Assembly (NCBI RefSeq): GCF_011064545.1
Contig: NZ_JAAMFG010000021.1
Coordinates: 217,899 to 281,898 of the forward strand
Origin: Wenzhouxiangella sp. XN24
GTDB lineage: Bacteria > Pseudomonadota > Gammaproteobacteria > Steroidobacterales > XN24
DNA length: 64,000 nt
Direction of reading: 5' to 3'
The notes under the pieces are model-generated. The model ran no database searches, had not been told where the DNA came from, and worked only from the letters and a program-made list of their open reading frames with translations. Made by a program: the position numbers and the translations under genes. Positions 8,512-18,726 of the stretch are shown one piece after another (position 1 is the first letter of the stretch; each line of letters opens with the position of its first letter).

Positions 8512-9869
8512 TCCGCGGCACGCTCGGCGAACTGGCCCGCGTGCTCGGCGCGACGCTCGTCGGTCCGGACCGTGACTTCGCGGGCGTCTCCACGGATACG
8601 CGCGCCCTCGAGCCCGGCCAGCTGTTCGTGGCCCTGCGCGGGCCGAACTTCGACGGGCATGCCTTCGTCGCGGAGGCCCAGCGGCGGGGGGCTGCGGGCG
8701 CCGTCGTCGATACGGCGCCGTCGGCTGAACTGCCGTGGCTGGGCGTGGCCGACACGCTCGCGGCCCTGGGCGGAATCGCCGCCGACTGGCGCAGCCGCTT
8801 CGACGTGCCGGTAGTGGCCGTGACGGGCAGCTACGGCAAGACCACCGTCAAGGAGATGATGGCGGCCATCGCCCGGTCGCGCGGTGAGATCCTGGCGACC
8901 CGCGGCAACATGAATAACGAGATCGGCCTGCCGCTGACACTGTTCCGCCTGGATCGCCAGCATCGTGCCGCGATTCTCGAGCTGGGCGCCAACCATGGCG
9001 GCGAGATCGCGCGCATGGCGGCGATCTGTCGTCCTTCGGTGTCGATCGTGACCGCCGCCGGTCCCGTCCACCTCGAGGGCTTCGGCAGCGTGGAGGGCGT
9101 GGCGCGGGGCAAGGGCGAGATATTCGCCGGCCTGCCGGAGGACGGCGTGGCTGTGATCAACGCCGACGATCCGTTCGCCTCCCTGTGGCGCGAAATCGCC
9201 GGGTCGCGCCGCCAACTCACGTTCGGTCTCACGCCGGACGCGGAGTTCCGTGCGGAGGCCGTGCGCCAGTCGCTGGACGCCGCCGGCCCGGTGCTCGAGT
9301 TCCGCATGGTGACGCCCGACGGCACGGCAGACGTGCGCATTGCGCTCCCCGGACGGCACAACGCGTTCAATGCGCTCGCGGCTGCCGCCGCGACCTGGGC
9401 GGCCGGCTGGTCGCTGGACGAGATCGTCGCGGGGCTGGCGGCCGTGGCCGGGACGAAGGGCCGGATGAGCCTGCGCAAGGCGCGCAGCGGCGCGTTGCTG
9501 ATCGACGACACCTACAACGCCAATCCGACCGCGCTCGAGGCAGCGATCGATTACGCCACGGCGTTGCCCGGCGACACCTGGCTGGTGCTCGGCGACATGC
9601 TCGAGCTGGGGCCGGAGGCGGCCCAGTTGCATGCCGCCGCGGGCCGGTACGCGCGAGACCGGGGAGTCGCGCGCCTCTATGCGCTCGGCCCGGAATCGGC
9701 CGCCGCGGTGGAGGCGTTCGGGGCGGGTCGGCACTTCGAAGATGCGGAGGCCCTGGCGGACGCCCTCGAGGAAGACCTGCCAGGCGATGTGAACCTGCTG
9801 GTGAAGGGCTCGCGTTCCATGCGCCTGGAAGCCGTCGTCGAGCGCCTGGCCGCCGAGGAGGTCCGCTAG
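8508..9869 (+). CDS. murF: UDP-MurNAc-tripeptide--D-alanyl-D-alanine ligase
   Basis: 453 residues from a GTG start that overlaps the murE stop as GTGA. MurF adds the D-Ala-D-Ala dipeptide made by Ddl (encoded downstream), completing the cytoplasmic pentapeptide precursor. The nucleotide loop is TGSYGKTT near residue 105. The central domain has GANHGGEI and LPGRHNAFNALAA, and the C-terminal domain has DDTYNANPTA. Normal length and order for a dcw cluster. The stop is directly followed by the mraY start. Confidence 0.97.
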   Translation: MIRGTLGELARVLGATLVGPDRDFAGVSTDTRALEPGQLFVALRGPNFDGHAFVAEAQRRGAAGAVVDTAPSAELPWLGVADTLAALGGIAADWRSRFDVPVVAVTGSYGKTTVKEMMAAIARSRGEILATRGNMNNEIGLPLTLFRLDRQHRAAILELGANHGGEIARMAAICRPSVSIVTAAGPVHLEGFGSVEGVARGKGEIFAGLPEDGVAVINADDPFASLWREIAGSRRQLTFGLTPDAEFRAEAVRQSLDAAGPVLEFRMVTPDGTADVRIALPGRHNAFNALAAAAATWAAGWSLDEIVAGLAAVAGTKGRMSLRKARSGALLIDDTYNANPTALEAAIDYATALPGDTWLVLGDMLELGPEAAQLHAAAGRYARDRGVARLYALGPESAAAVEAFGAGRHFEDAEALADALEEDLPGDVNLLVKGSRSMRLEAVVERLAAEEVR

Positions 9870-10958
9870 ATGTTGTTGTATCTCGCAGAGTACCTGGCGC
9901 GCTTCGAAAGCGGCTTCAACGTGTTCCAGTACCTCACCTTCCGCGCCATTCTCGGTGCGCTGACGGCGCTGGCGATCTCCCTGCTGGTCGGTCCCTGGAT
10001 GATCCGCCGGCTGACCTTCCACCAGATCGGCCAGCAGGTGCGCAGCTACGGACCCGAATCCCACCTGCCCAAGGCGGGCACGCCGACCATGGGCGGCGCG
10101 CTGATCCTGGTGTCGATCACGATATCGACCCTGCTCTGGGCGGATCTCGCCAATCGTTTCGTGTGGATCGTGCTCGGCGTGATGATCGGCTTCGGCATGA
10201 TCGGTTTCGTCGACGACTACAAGAAACTGGTGGTCGGCGACAGCCGCGGGCTCGCGGCGCGCTGGAAGTACCTGTGGCAGTCGGTCGGGGCACTGCTCGC
10301 GGGGATCGCGTTCCTCTCCACCGCGGTGGATCCGTCGGTCGAGCAGGCCCTGATCTTCCCCTTCTTCAAGAACCTGGTCCTGCCGCTCGGCGTGGTCGGC
10401 TACCTGGTGCTGGTCTATTTCGTCATCGTCGGCTCGAGCAACGCCGTGAACCTCACGGACGGGCTGGACGGTCTCGCGATCATGCCCACCGTGCTGATCG
10501 GCGGCGCGCTCGGGCTGTTCGCCTGGGTCACCGGCAACGCGGTGTTCTCCAGCTACCTCGGCATTCCCTTCGTGCCGGGCACCGGCGAGCTGCTGGTCTT
10601 CTGCACCGCGCTCACCGGGGCCGGGCTCGGTTTCCTCTGGTTCAACACCTACCCCGCGCAGGTCTTCATGGGCGACATCGGCGCATTGTCGCTCGGTGCG
10701 GCGCTCGGGACCGTCGCCGTGGCCGTGCGGCAGGAACTGGTGTTCTTCGTCATGGCCGGAGTGTTCGTGCTCGAGACGGTCTCGGTGATCCTGCAGGTCG
10801 CGTCTTTCAAGCTGACCGGGCGACGCATCTTCCGCATGGCGCCCATCCATCACCACTTCGAACTCAAGGGCTGGGCCGAGCCGAAAGTCATCGTGCGCTT
10901 CTGGATCATCACGGTGGTGCTCGTCCTGTTCGGCCTCGCGACGCTGAAGGTCCGATGA
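9870..10958 (+). CDS. mraY: Phospho-N-acetylmuramoyl-pentapeptide transferase
   Basis: 362 residues, an integral membrane enzyme with about ten hydrophobic helices. It transfers phospho-MurNAc-pentapeptide to undecaprenyl phosphate to give lipid I, using Mg2+. Diagnostic motifs are visible: KAGTPTMGG near 69, the Asp pair in GFVDDYKK near 115, [10 protein letters not shown] near 193, and the His-rich [12 protein letters not shown] near the C-terminus. The start follows the murF stop without a gap, and the stop overlaps murD as ATGA. Confidence 0.97.
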   Translation: MLLYLAEYLARFESGFNVFQYLTFRAILGALTALAISLLVGPWMIRRLTFHQIGQQVRSYGPESHLPKAGTPTMGGALILVSITISTLLWADLANRFVWIVLGVMIGFGMIGFVDDYKKLVVGDSRGLAARWKYLWQSVGALLAGIAFLSTAVDPSVEQALIFPFFKNLVLPLGVVGYLVLVYFVIVGSSNAVNLTDGLDGLAIMPTVLIGGALGLFAWVTGNAVFSSYLGIPFVPGTGELLVFCTALTGAGLGFLWFNTYPAQVFMGDIGALSLGAALGTVAVAVRQELVFFVMAGVFVLETVSVILQVASFKLTGRRIFRMAPIHHHFELKGWAEPKVIVRFWIITVVLVLFGLATLKVR

Positions 10959-12322
10959 ACACGCGCACCGCCACCCGCTCCTCCGCGAAGCCTTCCGCCG
11001 GCGCGCCCGTGCTGCTGGTCGGGCTCGGCGCGACGGGTGCGTCGTGTGCGCGTTACCTGGCCGGGCTCGGGCAATCGGTCCGCGTGGTGGACAGCCGCGC
11101 GACGCCGCCCGGACTGGCCGGGCTGGGCGAGCTCAGGGAAAGACTCGACCTGCGGCTCGGGAGCTTCGATCCGCGTGCCCTCGACGGCGTGGCCGAGGTG
11201 GTCGTGTCGCCGGGCGTTTCGCTGCAGGAGCCGCTGCTCGTGGAGGCGCGCAAGCGGGGGCTGTCGCTGCTCGGCGATATCGAGATGTTCGCCCGCGTGG
11301 CGCCCGCACCGATTGCGGCGATCACCGGCTCCAACGGCAAGAGCACCGTCACGACGCTGGTCGCGGCGCTGGCCGCGGCCGGGGGACTGGACGTGCAGGC
11401 GGGCGGCAACCTCGGCATCCCCGCGCTGGACCTGCTGGCGGACGAGGTGCCCGACCTGTATGTCCTGGAGCTGTCCAGCTTCCAGCTCGAGACCACCGAC
11501 TCGCTGCGCCCGCGTGCCGCCTGCGTGCTCAACCTCTCCGCCGATCACATCGATCGCCACGGCAGCATGGCGGCTTACGCGAGCGCCAAGGCCCGCATTC
11601 TCGTCGGCGCGAGCACGGTGGTGCTGAACCGGGACGATCGCCTCGTCATGGCGATGTGGGACGGGCGCACGCCCTGCATCCGCTTCGGTCTCGGGGCGCC
11701 GGCCGAGGGCGAATACGGCCTCGTCGAGACCGCGGCGGGCGCGGTGCTGGCACGCGGCGAGCGGCTGTTGATCCCCGCCGAGCGCCTGCGGATCCGCGGA
11801 CGGCACAACCTGGCGAACGCGCTGGCCGCGCTCGCCATGGTCGAGGCGCTGGGCATCGAGCCGGGCGACGTGCTCGAGGCCCTCGCCGGGTTTCCCGGGT
11901 TGCCGCATCGGGCCCAATGGGTGGCCGAGCGGCGCGGCGTGGCCTTCGTCAACGACTCGAAGGCGACCAATGTCGGCGCCGCCGTCGCGGCCATCACGGG
12001 GACCGAAGGCCCGGTGGTGTTGATCGCCGGCGGCGACGGCAAGGGGGCGGACTTCAGCCCGCTGCTGGACGCGGTCGAGGGCCGGGCGCGCGCCGTGGTG
12101 CTCCTGGGTCGCGATGCGCCGCAACTCGAGCGCCTGCTGGCCCCGGCCTGCCCGGTCGTGCATGCGGACGGCATCGAGGCTGCGGTGACGGCGGCGGCGG
12201 AGCTGGCCGAGCCGGGCGACACGGTGCTGCTGTCGCCGGCCTGCGCCAGCACCGACATGTATCGCGACTACACGGAGCGCGGCGACCGCTTCGCGGCCGC
12301 CGCCCGGGCCTTGCCGTCATGA
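10955..12322 (+). CDS. murD: UDP-MurNAc-L-alanine--D-glutamate ligase
   Basis: 455 residues. MurD adds D-glutamate to UDP-MurNAc-L-Ala. The N-terminal UDP-binding Rossmann domain starts with LLVGLGATG near residue 20. The ATP loop ITGSNGKST lies near 124-132. Later motifs include [22 protein letters not shown] and FVNDSKATN. The Ser/Thr/Ala-rich first 15 residues are a short family-variable extension. ATG 10955 overlaps the mraY stop, and the stop overlaps ftsW. Confidence 0.97.
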   Translation: MNTRTATRSSAKPSAGAPVLLVGLGATGASCARYLAGLGQSVRVVDSRATPPGLAGLGELRERLDLRLGSFDPRALDGVAEVVVSPGVSLQEPLLVEARKRGLSLLGDIEMFARVAPAPIAAITGSNGKSTVTTLVAALAAAGGLDVQAGGNLGIPALDLLADEVPDLYVLELSSFQLETTDSLRPRAACVLNLSADHIDRHGSMAAYASAKARILVGASTVVLNRDDRLVMAMWDGRTPCIRFGLGAPAEGEYGLVETAAGAVLARGERLLIPAERLRIRGRHNLANALAALAMVEALGIEPGDVLEALAGFPGLPHRAQWVAERRGVAFVNDSKATNVGAAVAAITGTEGPVVLIAGGDGKGADFSPLLDAVEGRARAVVLLGRDAPQLERLLAPACPVVHADGIEAAVTAAAELAEPGDTVLLSPACASTDMYRDYTERGDRFAAAARALPS

Positions 12323-13488
12323 GCGCCGTCATGACACATGCCGCGCCCCCGGGGCTGCGCACCGATCCCTGGCTGGCGGGCAGCGCGCTGGTCCTCGCCC
12401 TGCTCGGCGTGGTGATGGTGGCGTCCGCCTCGATCACGATGGCCGACCAGGTGCACGGCCAGCCGTTCTATTTCCTCGTGCGCCAGTCGATCTATCTCGC
12501 GCTCGGCCTGTGCGTCGCGGCCTTCTGCATGCTGGTGCCGATGCGCGCCTGGGAGCAGGGCTCGCCGCTCCTGCTGGCGCTGGGGATGCTGCTGCTGGTC
12601 GTCGTGCTGCTGCCCGGCATCGGCCACGAGGTCAACGGCGCCACGCGCTGGTTGCGCATCGGGCCGCTCAACCTGCAGGCCTCGGAGCCCGCACGGCTGT
12701 TGCTGTTGATGTACCTGTGCGGCTACGTGGCGCGGCGTCGCGGCGCGCTCGAGTCCGGTCTCAAGGGGCTGCTGTTCCCGATGGCGGTGGTGACGCTGGC
12801 GGGCGTGCTGCTCATGCTGCAGCCGGATTTCGGCGCCACGGCCGTGCTGTTCGCCACCGCGATCGGCGTGTTGTTCGTAGGCGGCATGCGCTTCGGTTAC
12901 CTGATGCTCATCGGGGTGGCGGGCTTCACATCGCTCGCGCTGCTGGTGCTCACCTCCGAGTACCGCATGCGTCGGTTGACGGCCTTCCTGGATCCGTGGG
13001 CGGATCCGTGGAATTCCGGCTTCCAGCTCACCCAGTCGCTCATCGCGATCGCCCGCGGCGAATGGCTGGGTGTCGGGCTGGGCGGCAGCGTGCAGAAACT
13101 GTTCTACCTGCCGGAGGCGCACACCGACTTCGTGTTCGCGGTGTTCGCCGAGGAGTTCGGCCTCGTCGGCGTGTTCCTGATCGTGGCGCTGTTTGCGGTG
13201 CTGGTGGTGCGCGCCTATGCCATCAGCGCGGCCGCGGCGGCCGCGGAACGCGTGTTCGCGGCGTGCCTGGCCTTCGGCATCGGCACCTGGATCGGCCTGC
13301 AGGCCTTCATCAACATGGCGGTGAACATGGGCCTGCTGCCGACCAAGGGGCTGACATTGCCCCTGGTCAGCTACGGCGGCAGCAGCCTGCTGGTCACCGG
13401 GGCAGCCATCGGCCTGCTGCTGCGCATCCATTACGAACTCCAGGCGGACGGCTATGCCGGACGCCGCAAGCGGCGGTCCAGGTCATGA
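12319..13488 (+). CDS. ftsW: Lipid II polymerase FtsW (SEDS family)
   Basis: 389 residues with about ten membrane helices. FtsW is the septal peptidoglycan glycosyltransferase of the SEDS family and works with FtsI. Family motifs are visible: NGATRWLRIGPLNLQASEPARL near 110-130 including the conserved loop, DFGATAVLF in helix 5, LTQSLIAIARGEWLGVGLG, and LPEAHTDFVFAVFAEEFG. The C-terminal SYGGSSLL is also conserved. ATGA overlaps join it to murD and murG. Confidence 0.97.
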   Translation: MSAVMTHAAPPGLRTDPWLAGSALVLALLGVVMVASASITMADQVHGQPFYFLVRQSIYLALGLCVAAFCMLVPMRAWEQGSPLLLALGMLLLVVVLLPGIGHEVNGATRWLRIGPLNLQASEPARLLLLMYLCGYVARRRGALESGLKGLLFPMAVVTLAGVLLMLQPDFGATAVLFATAIGVLFVGGMRFGYLMLIGVAGFTSLALLVLTSEYRMRRLTAFLDPWADPWNSGFQLTQSLIAIARGEWLGVGLGGSVQKLFYLPEAHTDFVFAVFAEEFGLVGVFLIVALFAVLVVRAYAISAAAAAAERVFAACLAFGIGTWIGLQAFINMAVNMGLLPTKGLTLPLVSYGGSSLLVTGAAIGLLLRIHYELQADGYAGRRKRRSRS

Positions 13489-14582
13489 GCGGCCGGGTGC
13501 TGATCATGGCGGGCGGCACGGGCGGACACGTGTTCCCGGCGCTGGCCGTGGCCGACGCCTTGCGGGCGCGCGGCATCGAAGTGGTGTGGATGGGCACCCG
13601 TCTCGGGCTCGAGGCGCGCGTGGTGCCGGAGGCGGGGATCCGGGTCGAGTGGATCGCCATCGCCGGCCTGCGCGGCAAGAATCTCCTCACGCGGCTCGCC
13701 GCGCCGTTCCGCATCCTGCTGGCGGTGGCGCAGGCCTTGCGCATCATGTTGCGCGTCAAGCCGGCCGTGGTGCTCGGCATGGGCGGCTACGCGGCGGGTC
13801 CGGGGGGAGTCGCCGCCTGGCTGACGCGCCGGCCGCTGGTGATCCACGAGCAGAATGCGATCGCCGGGACCACCAACCAGATCCTCGCGCGCCTCTCGAG
13901 TCGCGTCCTCGCCGCGTTTCCCGGCGCGTTCCCCGGCGGGGTCTCGAGCATGGTCGTCGGTAACCCGGTGCGCGCGTCGATCGCCGCGCTGCCCGGTCCG
14001 GACCGGCGCCTCGCGGACCGCACGGGGCCCGTGCACCTGCTGGTGCTGGGTGGCAGCCAGGGGGCCCTGGCCCTGAACCAGACCGTGCCCGAAGCGCTCG
14101 CGCACCTGCCGGAAGAGCAGCGCCCGCTGGTCCGCCACCAGGCGGGGCGCAACACGCTGGAGGTCGCTCGCGCAGCCTATGCACGTTTCGGGGTCGCCGC
14201 GGAGGTGAGCGAGTTCATCGACGACATGGCGGCGGCCTATGGCTGGGCCGATCTCGCGATCTGTCGTTCGGGTGCGCTGACCGTTTCCGAGCTGGCGGCG
14301 GCCGGCGTCCCCGCCGTCCTCGTGCCGTTCCCGGCCGCGGTGGACGACCACCAGACCCTGAACGGCGGCTACCTGGTGGCGGCCGGCGCCGCGGTGCTGG
14401 TGCCGGAGTCCCAGCTCGATCCCGACCGTCTCTCGCATGTGCTGGCGGGCCTCTTGGGCGACCGCGGGCGGCGCCTGGACATGGCGCGGCGCGCACGCGG
14501 CGCGGCGCGTACCGAGGCGCTCAGCACCATCGAGCGGGTATTGCTCGACGTCGGCGGGCTGGCCGCGGAGGAGGCGCGATGA
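13485..14582 (+). CDS. murG: UDP-GlcNAc--MurNAc-pentapeptide-PP-undecaprenol GlcNAc transferase
   Basis: 365 residues. MurG is a peripheral inner-membrane glycosyltransferase (GT28) that turns lipid I into lipid II. The N-terminal glycine-rich loop GGTGGHVFP is at residues 10-18. The acceptor-side motif [10 protein letters not shown] is near 97, [11 protein letters not shown] near 122, and the donor-side loop LGGSQGA near 187. [14 protein letters not shown], then [13 protein letters not shown], complete the UDP-GlcNAc site. ATGA overlaps on both sides. Confidence 0.97.
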   Translation: MSGRVLIMAGGTGGHVFPALAVADALRARGIEVVWMGTRLGLEARVVPEAGIRVEWIAIAGLRGKNLLTRLAAPFRILLAVAQALRIMLRVKPAVVLGMGGYAAGPGGVAAWLTRRPLVIHEQNAIAGTTNQILARLSSRVLAAFPGAFPGGVSSMVVGNPVRASIAALPGPDRRLADRTGPVHLLVLGGSQGALALNQTVPEALAHLPEEQRPLVRHQAGRNTLEVARAAYARFGVAAEVSEFIDDMAAAYGWADLAICRSGALTVSELAAAGVPAVLVPFPAAVDDHQTLNGGYLVAAGAAVLVPESQLDPDRLSHVLAGLLGDRGRRLDMARRARGAARTEALSTIERVLLDVGGLAAEEAR

Positions 14583-15991
14583 AAAACCGCATGCGCCGCG
14601 TCAATCGTATCCATTTCGTCGGCATCGGCGGCTCGGGCATGGGCGGCATCGCCGAGGTGCTGCTCAACCTCGGCTACGACGTGCAGGGTTCGGACCTGAA
14701 GTCCGGCCCGGTCGTGGAGCGCCTGGCTTCGCTCGGCGCGCGCGTGATGATCGGCCACAGTGCGGCGCACCTGGAGAACGTGGACGTCGTGGTGGTGTCC
14801 AGCGCGGTATCCGCCGACAACCCCGAGGTCACGGCGGCCCAAGAGCGCCGCATCCCGGTGGTGAAACGCGCCGAGATGCTCGCCGAGCTGATGCGCTTCC
14901 GTTACGGGATCGCGGTCGCGGGAACCCACGGCAAGACCACGACCACGAGCCTGGTCGCGAGCGTCCTCGCCGAGGCGGGCTTCGACCCGACCTTCGTCAT
15001 CGGCGGCCGGCTGAACAGCGCCAACACGCACGCGCGCCTCGGCGCCGGCCGTTTCCTCGTCGCCGAGGCCGACGAGAGCGATGCCTCCTTCGTCCACCTG
15101 CAACCCATGCTCGCCGTGGTGACCAACGTCGAGGCCGACCACATGGCGACCTACGGCGGCGACCTCGAGCAGCTCCACCAGACCTTCGTGGATTTCCTGC
15201 ACAACCTGCCGTTCTACGGCCTGGCCATCGTGTGCGTGGACGACCCCGGTGCGGCCTCGCTGCTGGCGCGTGTGCCGCGCGCCGTGCTGACTTACGGCTT
15301 CGATGAGCGCGCCGATCTGCGCGCCACGAATTTTCGCCAGGAAGGCCGCGTGTCGCGTTTCACCGTGACGCGTCCGGGCGGGGCCGCGCCGCTGGAGGTC
15401 GAGCTCAAGCTCGCCGGGCGGCACAACGCGCAGAATGCGCTCGCGGCGATCGCGGTGGCCCAGGAGCTGGAGGTCGAGGACGCCGCGTTGCTGCGCGCGC
15501 TCGCCGGCTTCGGGGGGATCGACCGGCGCATGCAGGAACTCGGCGAGATCGCTGCGGGCGAGGGCACGGCCCTGCTGGTGGACGATTACGGTCACCATCC
15601 GACCGAGCTCGAGAAGACGCTCGAAGCGATCCACGGCGCCTGGCCGGGTCGCCGCGTCGTCGTGGCTTTCCAGCCGCATCGCTACAGCCGCACCCGCGAC
15701 CTCATGGATGACTTTGCGCGCGTGCTCTCCGGCACCGACGCGCTGTTGCTCTGCGAGGTCTATGCCGCGGGCGAGGATCCGGTGTCGAATGCCGACGGCC
15801 GGGCGCTGGCCCGCGCGATCCGCTCGCGCGGCAAGGTCGAGCCGGTGTTCGTCGAGCGGGTCGAAGACCTTCCCGAGGCGCTGGTCGGGGTGCTTCGCGC
15901 GGATGACCTGCTGGTGACCTTCGGCGCCGGCAGCATCGGCGCGGTTGCAGCGCGGCTGCCGGAGCAGCTGCCGCCGGGAGCCTCGTCGTGA
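14579..15991 (+). CDS. murC: UDP-N-acetylmuramate--L-alanine ligase
   Basis: 470 residues. MurC attaches the first amino acid, L-alanine, to UDP-MurNAc made by MurB. The N-terminal Rossmann loop is [17 protein letters not shown]. The ATP loop is GTHGKTTTT near 115-123. [22 protein letters not shown] and a C-terminal DDYGHHPTE are family signatures. Normal length. It overlaps murG by ATGA and shares its stop with the murB start region. Confidence 0.97.
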   Translation: MKNRMRRVNRIHFVGIGGSGMGGIAEVLLNLGYDVQGSDLKSGPVVERLASLGARVMIGHSAAHLENVDVVVVSSAVSADNPEVTAAQERRIPVVKRAEMLAELMRFRYGIAVAGTHGKTTTTSLVASVLAEAGFDPTFVIGGRLNSANTHARLGAGRFLVAEADESDASFVHLQPMLAVVTNVEADHMATYGGDLEQLHQTFVDFLHNLPFYGLAIVCVDDPGAASLLARVPRAVLTYGFDERADLRATNFRQEGRVSRFTVTRPGGAAPLEVELKLAGRHNAQNALAAIAVAQELEVEDAALLRALAGFGGIDRRMQELGEIAAGEGTALLVDDYGHHPTELEKTLEAIHGAWPGRRVVVAFQPHRYSRTRDLMDDFARVLSGTDALLLCEVYAAGEDPVSNADGRALARAIRSRGKVEPVFVERVEDLPEALVGVLRADDLLVTFGAGSIGAVAARLPEQLPPGASS

Positions 15992-16968
15992 TGGCCGTGT
16001 TGCGCACGCCACCGCCCCATGCGCCACGCGGCGAGCTGCGCCATGGCGAGCCGATGTCCCGGCACACGTCCTGGCGGGTGGGCGGACCGGCCGACACCTG
16101 GTTCCGTCCCGCCGACCTCGACGACCTGGCGGCCTTTCTTGCCGCGCTCGATCCTGCCACGCCCGTTCACCTGGTCGGCCTCGGCAGCAACCTGCTGGTG
16201 CGCGACGGCGGGGTGCGCGGCGTCGTGATCGGCACGCACGGCGTGTTGTCCGGAATGGCGCGCTCCGGGGAACGGGGGATTCGCGCGGAGGCGGGCGTGC
16301 CCTGCGCGAAGATCGCGCGCAGCTGCGCGCGCTGGGGGCTCGGCGCCGGGGAGTTTTTCGCCGGCATCCCGGGGACGCTCGGCGGCGCCCTGGCGATGAA
16401 CGCCGGCGCATTCGGCGGCGAGACCTGGGACTACGTGGTGGCCGTGGAGACGCTGGATCGTGCCGGGGTCCGCCGCCGGCGGGCACGCGACGAGTACGCG
16501 ACCGGTTATCGCAGCGTGCAGGGGCCGGCCGGCGAATGGTTCATCGCCGCGGAGCTCGCATTCCCCGCGGGGCGCCCGACCACCCAGGCCTCCATCCGCG
16601 AACTGCTGGTGAAGCGCAAGGCCACCCAGCCGATCGGCGAGCCGAGCTGCGGTTCCGTGTTCACCAACCCGCCCGGCGACCATGCCGCGCGGCTGATCGA
16701 GGCCGCGGGGTTGAAGGGCTGTCGCATCGGCGGCGCCGAGGTGTCGCCCAAGCATGCCAACTTCATCATCAACACCGGGACGGCCACCGCCGCCGATATC
16801 GAACGGCTGATGGCGCATGTCGCCGCCGAGGTGGAGCGGCTGCATGGCGTGCGGCTCGAGACCGAGGTGCGCGTGATCGGCGAACCCGCGACCGATGCGC
16901 CCGGCACGCCTGCCGCGCCGCGCGCCGCGGCCGGCAAGATCGGCGCGTCCGGGGAGGGCTCGTCATGA
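15991..16968 (+). CDS. murB: UDP-N-acetylenolpyruvoylglucosamine reductase
   Basis: About 325 residues. MurB is the FAD- and NADPH-dependent reductase that makes UDP-MurNAc. The FAD-binding motif TSWRVGGPADTWF is near residue 30, GLGSNLLVRDGG near 63, and AGEFFAGIPGTLGGALAMNAGAF is split around the flavin site. GEPSCGSVFTNP carries the catalytic Ser. The start is ambiguous: GTG 15988 overlaps the murC stop as GTGA and ATG 15991 follows directly. GGGAG at 15976-15980 suits both. The C-terminus has an Ala/Gly-rich tail beyond the core fold. Confidence 0.95.
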   Translation: MAVLRTPPPHAPRGELRHGEPMSRHTSWRVGGPADTWFRPADLDDLAAFLAALDPATPVHLVGLGSNLLVRDGGVRGVVIGTHGVLSGMARSGERGIRAEAGVPCAKIARSCARWGLGAGEFFAGIPGTLGGALAMNAGAFGGETWDYVVAVETLDRAGVRRRRARDEYATGYRSVQGPAGEWFIAAELAFPAGRPTTQASIRELLVKRKATQPIGEPSCGSVFTNPPGDHAARLIEAAGLKGCRIGGAEVSPKHANFIINTGTATAADIERLMAHVAAEVERLHGVRLETEVRVIGEPATDAPGTPAAPRAAAGKIGASGEGSS

Positions 16969-17933
16969 GCCGGGTCCCGGTTACCGCAGCCGCGGACTTC
17001 GGGCGCGTCGCCGTCCTGCTGGGCGGGACCTCCGCGGAGCGCGAGATCTCGCTGCTCACCGGCGAGGCGGTGCTCGCCGCGTTGCGCAGACGCGGCGTGG
17101 ATGCCGAGGGGGTCGATCCCGCGTCGGGCCTCGAGCCGCTCTTGAGCGGCGGTTTCGATCGCGCCTGGATTGCGCTGCACGGCCGCGGCGGCGAGGACGG
17201 CCTGATGCAGGGCGCGCTCGAGACCCTCGGCATGCCCTACACCGGCAGCGGCGTGCTCGGCTCGTCGCTGGCGATGGACAAGCTGCGCAGCAAGCAGCTG
17301 TTCGTCGCCTGGGCGCTCGCCACGCCGCGCTGGCGGGTGATGCGCGCGGCCGACGAAGCGGCCTCCGTGGTGGCGGAATTCGGCCTGCCGTTGATCGTCA
17401 AGCCGGCCGGCGAGGGGTCGAGCGTCGGCATGAGCAAGGTGACGGAAGCCGCCCGGCTGCCTGCGGCATGGGCCGAGGCAAATCGTTGGGCGGGCCCGGT
17501 GCTGGTCGAGGAGTGGGTGTCGGGCGAGGAATACTCGGTGGGCGTGCTGCAGGGAGACACGCTGCCGGCCGTGCGCATCGAGACGCCGCGCGCCTTCTAC
17601 GACTACGAGGCGAAGTACTTCTCCGACGAGACGCGTTACCACTGCCCCTGCGGGCTCGATCCGGCGCGCGAAGCGGATTTCGCGCGACTCGCGCGGCTGG
17701 CGTTCGAAGCCGTCGGCGCGAGCGGCTGGGGTCGCGTCGATTTCCTGCTGCCGGCCGACGGCGTGCCGCGATTCCTGGAGGTCAACACGATCCCGGGCAT
17801 GACCAGCCACAGCCTCGTGCCGATGGGCGCGCGGCAGGCCGGTATCGATTTCGACGAACTGGCCTGGCGCGTGCTGGAAACCAGTTTTGGCCGGGCGACG
17901 GCCGGGGAGGGGACGCATGGCACGCGCGGCTAA
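16965..17933 (+). CDS. ddl: D-alanine--D-alanine ligase
   Basis: 322 residues. Ddl joins two D-alanines, using ATP, to feed MurF. The ATP-grasp fold is clear: VLLGGTSAEREISLLTG at the N-terminus, ALHGRGGEDGLMQGALE near 65, VKPAGEGSSVGMSKV near 145, and the Mg2+/substrate segment FLEVNTIPGMTSHSLVP near 265-285. The location inside dcw corresponds to the ddlB type. The end overlaps ftsQ by 17 bases. Confidence 0.96.
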   Translation: MSRVPVTAAADFGRVAVLLGGTSAEREISLLTGEAVLAALRRRGVDAEGVDPASGLEPLLSGGFDRAWIALHGRGGEDGLMQGALETLGMPYTGSGVLGSSLAMDKLRSKQLFVAWALATPRWRVMRAADEAASVVAEFGLPLIVKPAGEGSSVGMSKVTEAARLPAAWAEANRWAGPVLVEEWVSGEEYSVGVLQGDTLPAVRIETPRAFYDYEAKYFSDETRYHCPCGLDPAREADFARLARLAFEAVGASGWGRVDFLLPADGVPRFLEVNTIPGMTSHSLVPMGARQAGIDFDELAWRVLETSFGRATAGEGTHGTRG

Positions 17934-18726
17934 GTCCACCCGCCGGTCCCGGCGCACCGCCAGGCCCCGTTTCGAGTGGCGGTGGCCGGCCCTGCCCGCG
18001 TGGCCGTGGCGCCGGCTCGCAGGCGGCACCGTTATCGCGGCCGCGCTCGTGGCCGGGACCTGGGGCCTGGCGCTGTTGCTGGACCGTCCCATCCGCGCGG
18101 TGACCGTGCACGGACCGTTCGAGCGGGTCAGCGTGCTGCAGGTCGAAGCGGCGGTCGGCAGCCTGCGCACGGCAGGGTTCCTCGGCGTGCGGCTCGAGCA
18201 GTTGCGCGAACAGATCGTCGCCATCGACTGGGTGGACGACGCGATCGTGCGCCGTCGCTGGCCGGCGGAAATCGAGATCACCGTCATCGAACAGGCCCCC
18301 GCGGCGCGCTGGGGCGACAGCGGCCTGCTGAACACACGCGGCGAGCTGTTCGTGCAGGACGCGCGGCATGTCCCGGCGGAATTGCCGCGCCTCTCCGGGC
18401 CGGAGGGCAGCGAGGCCAGTGTGGCGCGGAAATATCTCGATGCCCGGGCGACGCTGGCCGCGACCGGCTTCCGGCTGCGGGTGCTGGAGCTGGACGAGCG
18501 CGGCTCATGGCGCATCGAGCTGAGCAACGGTGTGGAGCTGCGCCTCGGACGGCAGTCCTTCGAGACACGATTGCGGCGCTTCGCCCGCGTGGCCGCGCCA
18601 TTGCTCACACCCCGGGTGGCCGAAGTCGGCTACGTGGACCTGCGCTACAGCCGCGGCTTCGCCGTCGGCTGGCGCGAGCGCGGCGCCGCGGCCGCAAGCA
18701 GCGAGGGACCTACGCACGATGGCTAA
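17917..18726 (+). CDS. ftsQ: Cell division protein FtsQ
   Basis: 269 residues. ATG 17917 is chosen because GGGGAGGGG lies just upstream and it gives a short basic head; the open frame extends 10 codons further. A basic Arg-rich cytoplasmic head is followed by one membrane helix (about residues 32-54). A POTRA domain starts at IRAVTVHGPFERVSVLQVE. A C-terminal FtsQ domain follows with GELFVQD, LPRLSGPEGSE and a final VDLRYSRGFAVGW. FtsQ recruits FtsL and FtsB to the divisome. It overlaps ddl by 17 bases and ftsA by 8. Confidence 0.94.
   Translation: MARAAKSTRRSRRTARPRFEWRWPALPAWPWRRLAGGTVIAAALVAGTWGLALLLDRPIRAVTVHGPFERVSVLQVEAAVGSLRTAGFLGVRLEQLREQIVAIDWVDDAIVRRRWPAEIEITVIEQAPAARWGDSGLLNTRGELFVQDARHVPAELPRLSGPEGSEASVARKYLDARATLAATGFRLRVLELDERGSWRIELSNGVELRLGRQSFETRLRRFARVAAPLLTPRVAEVGYVDLRYSRGFAVGWRERGAAAASSEGPTHDG

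Noticed and set aside
8094..10856. 920-codon open frame antisense to murE, murF and mraY
   Set aside because: His/Arg/Gln-rich shadow of known genes with no recognisable domain.
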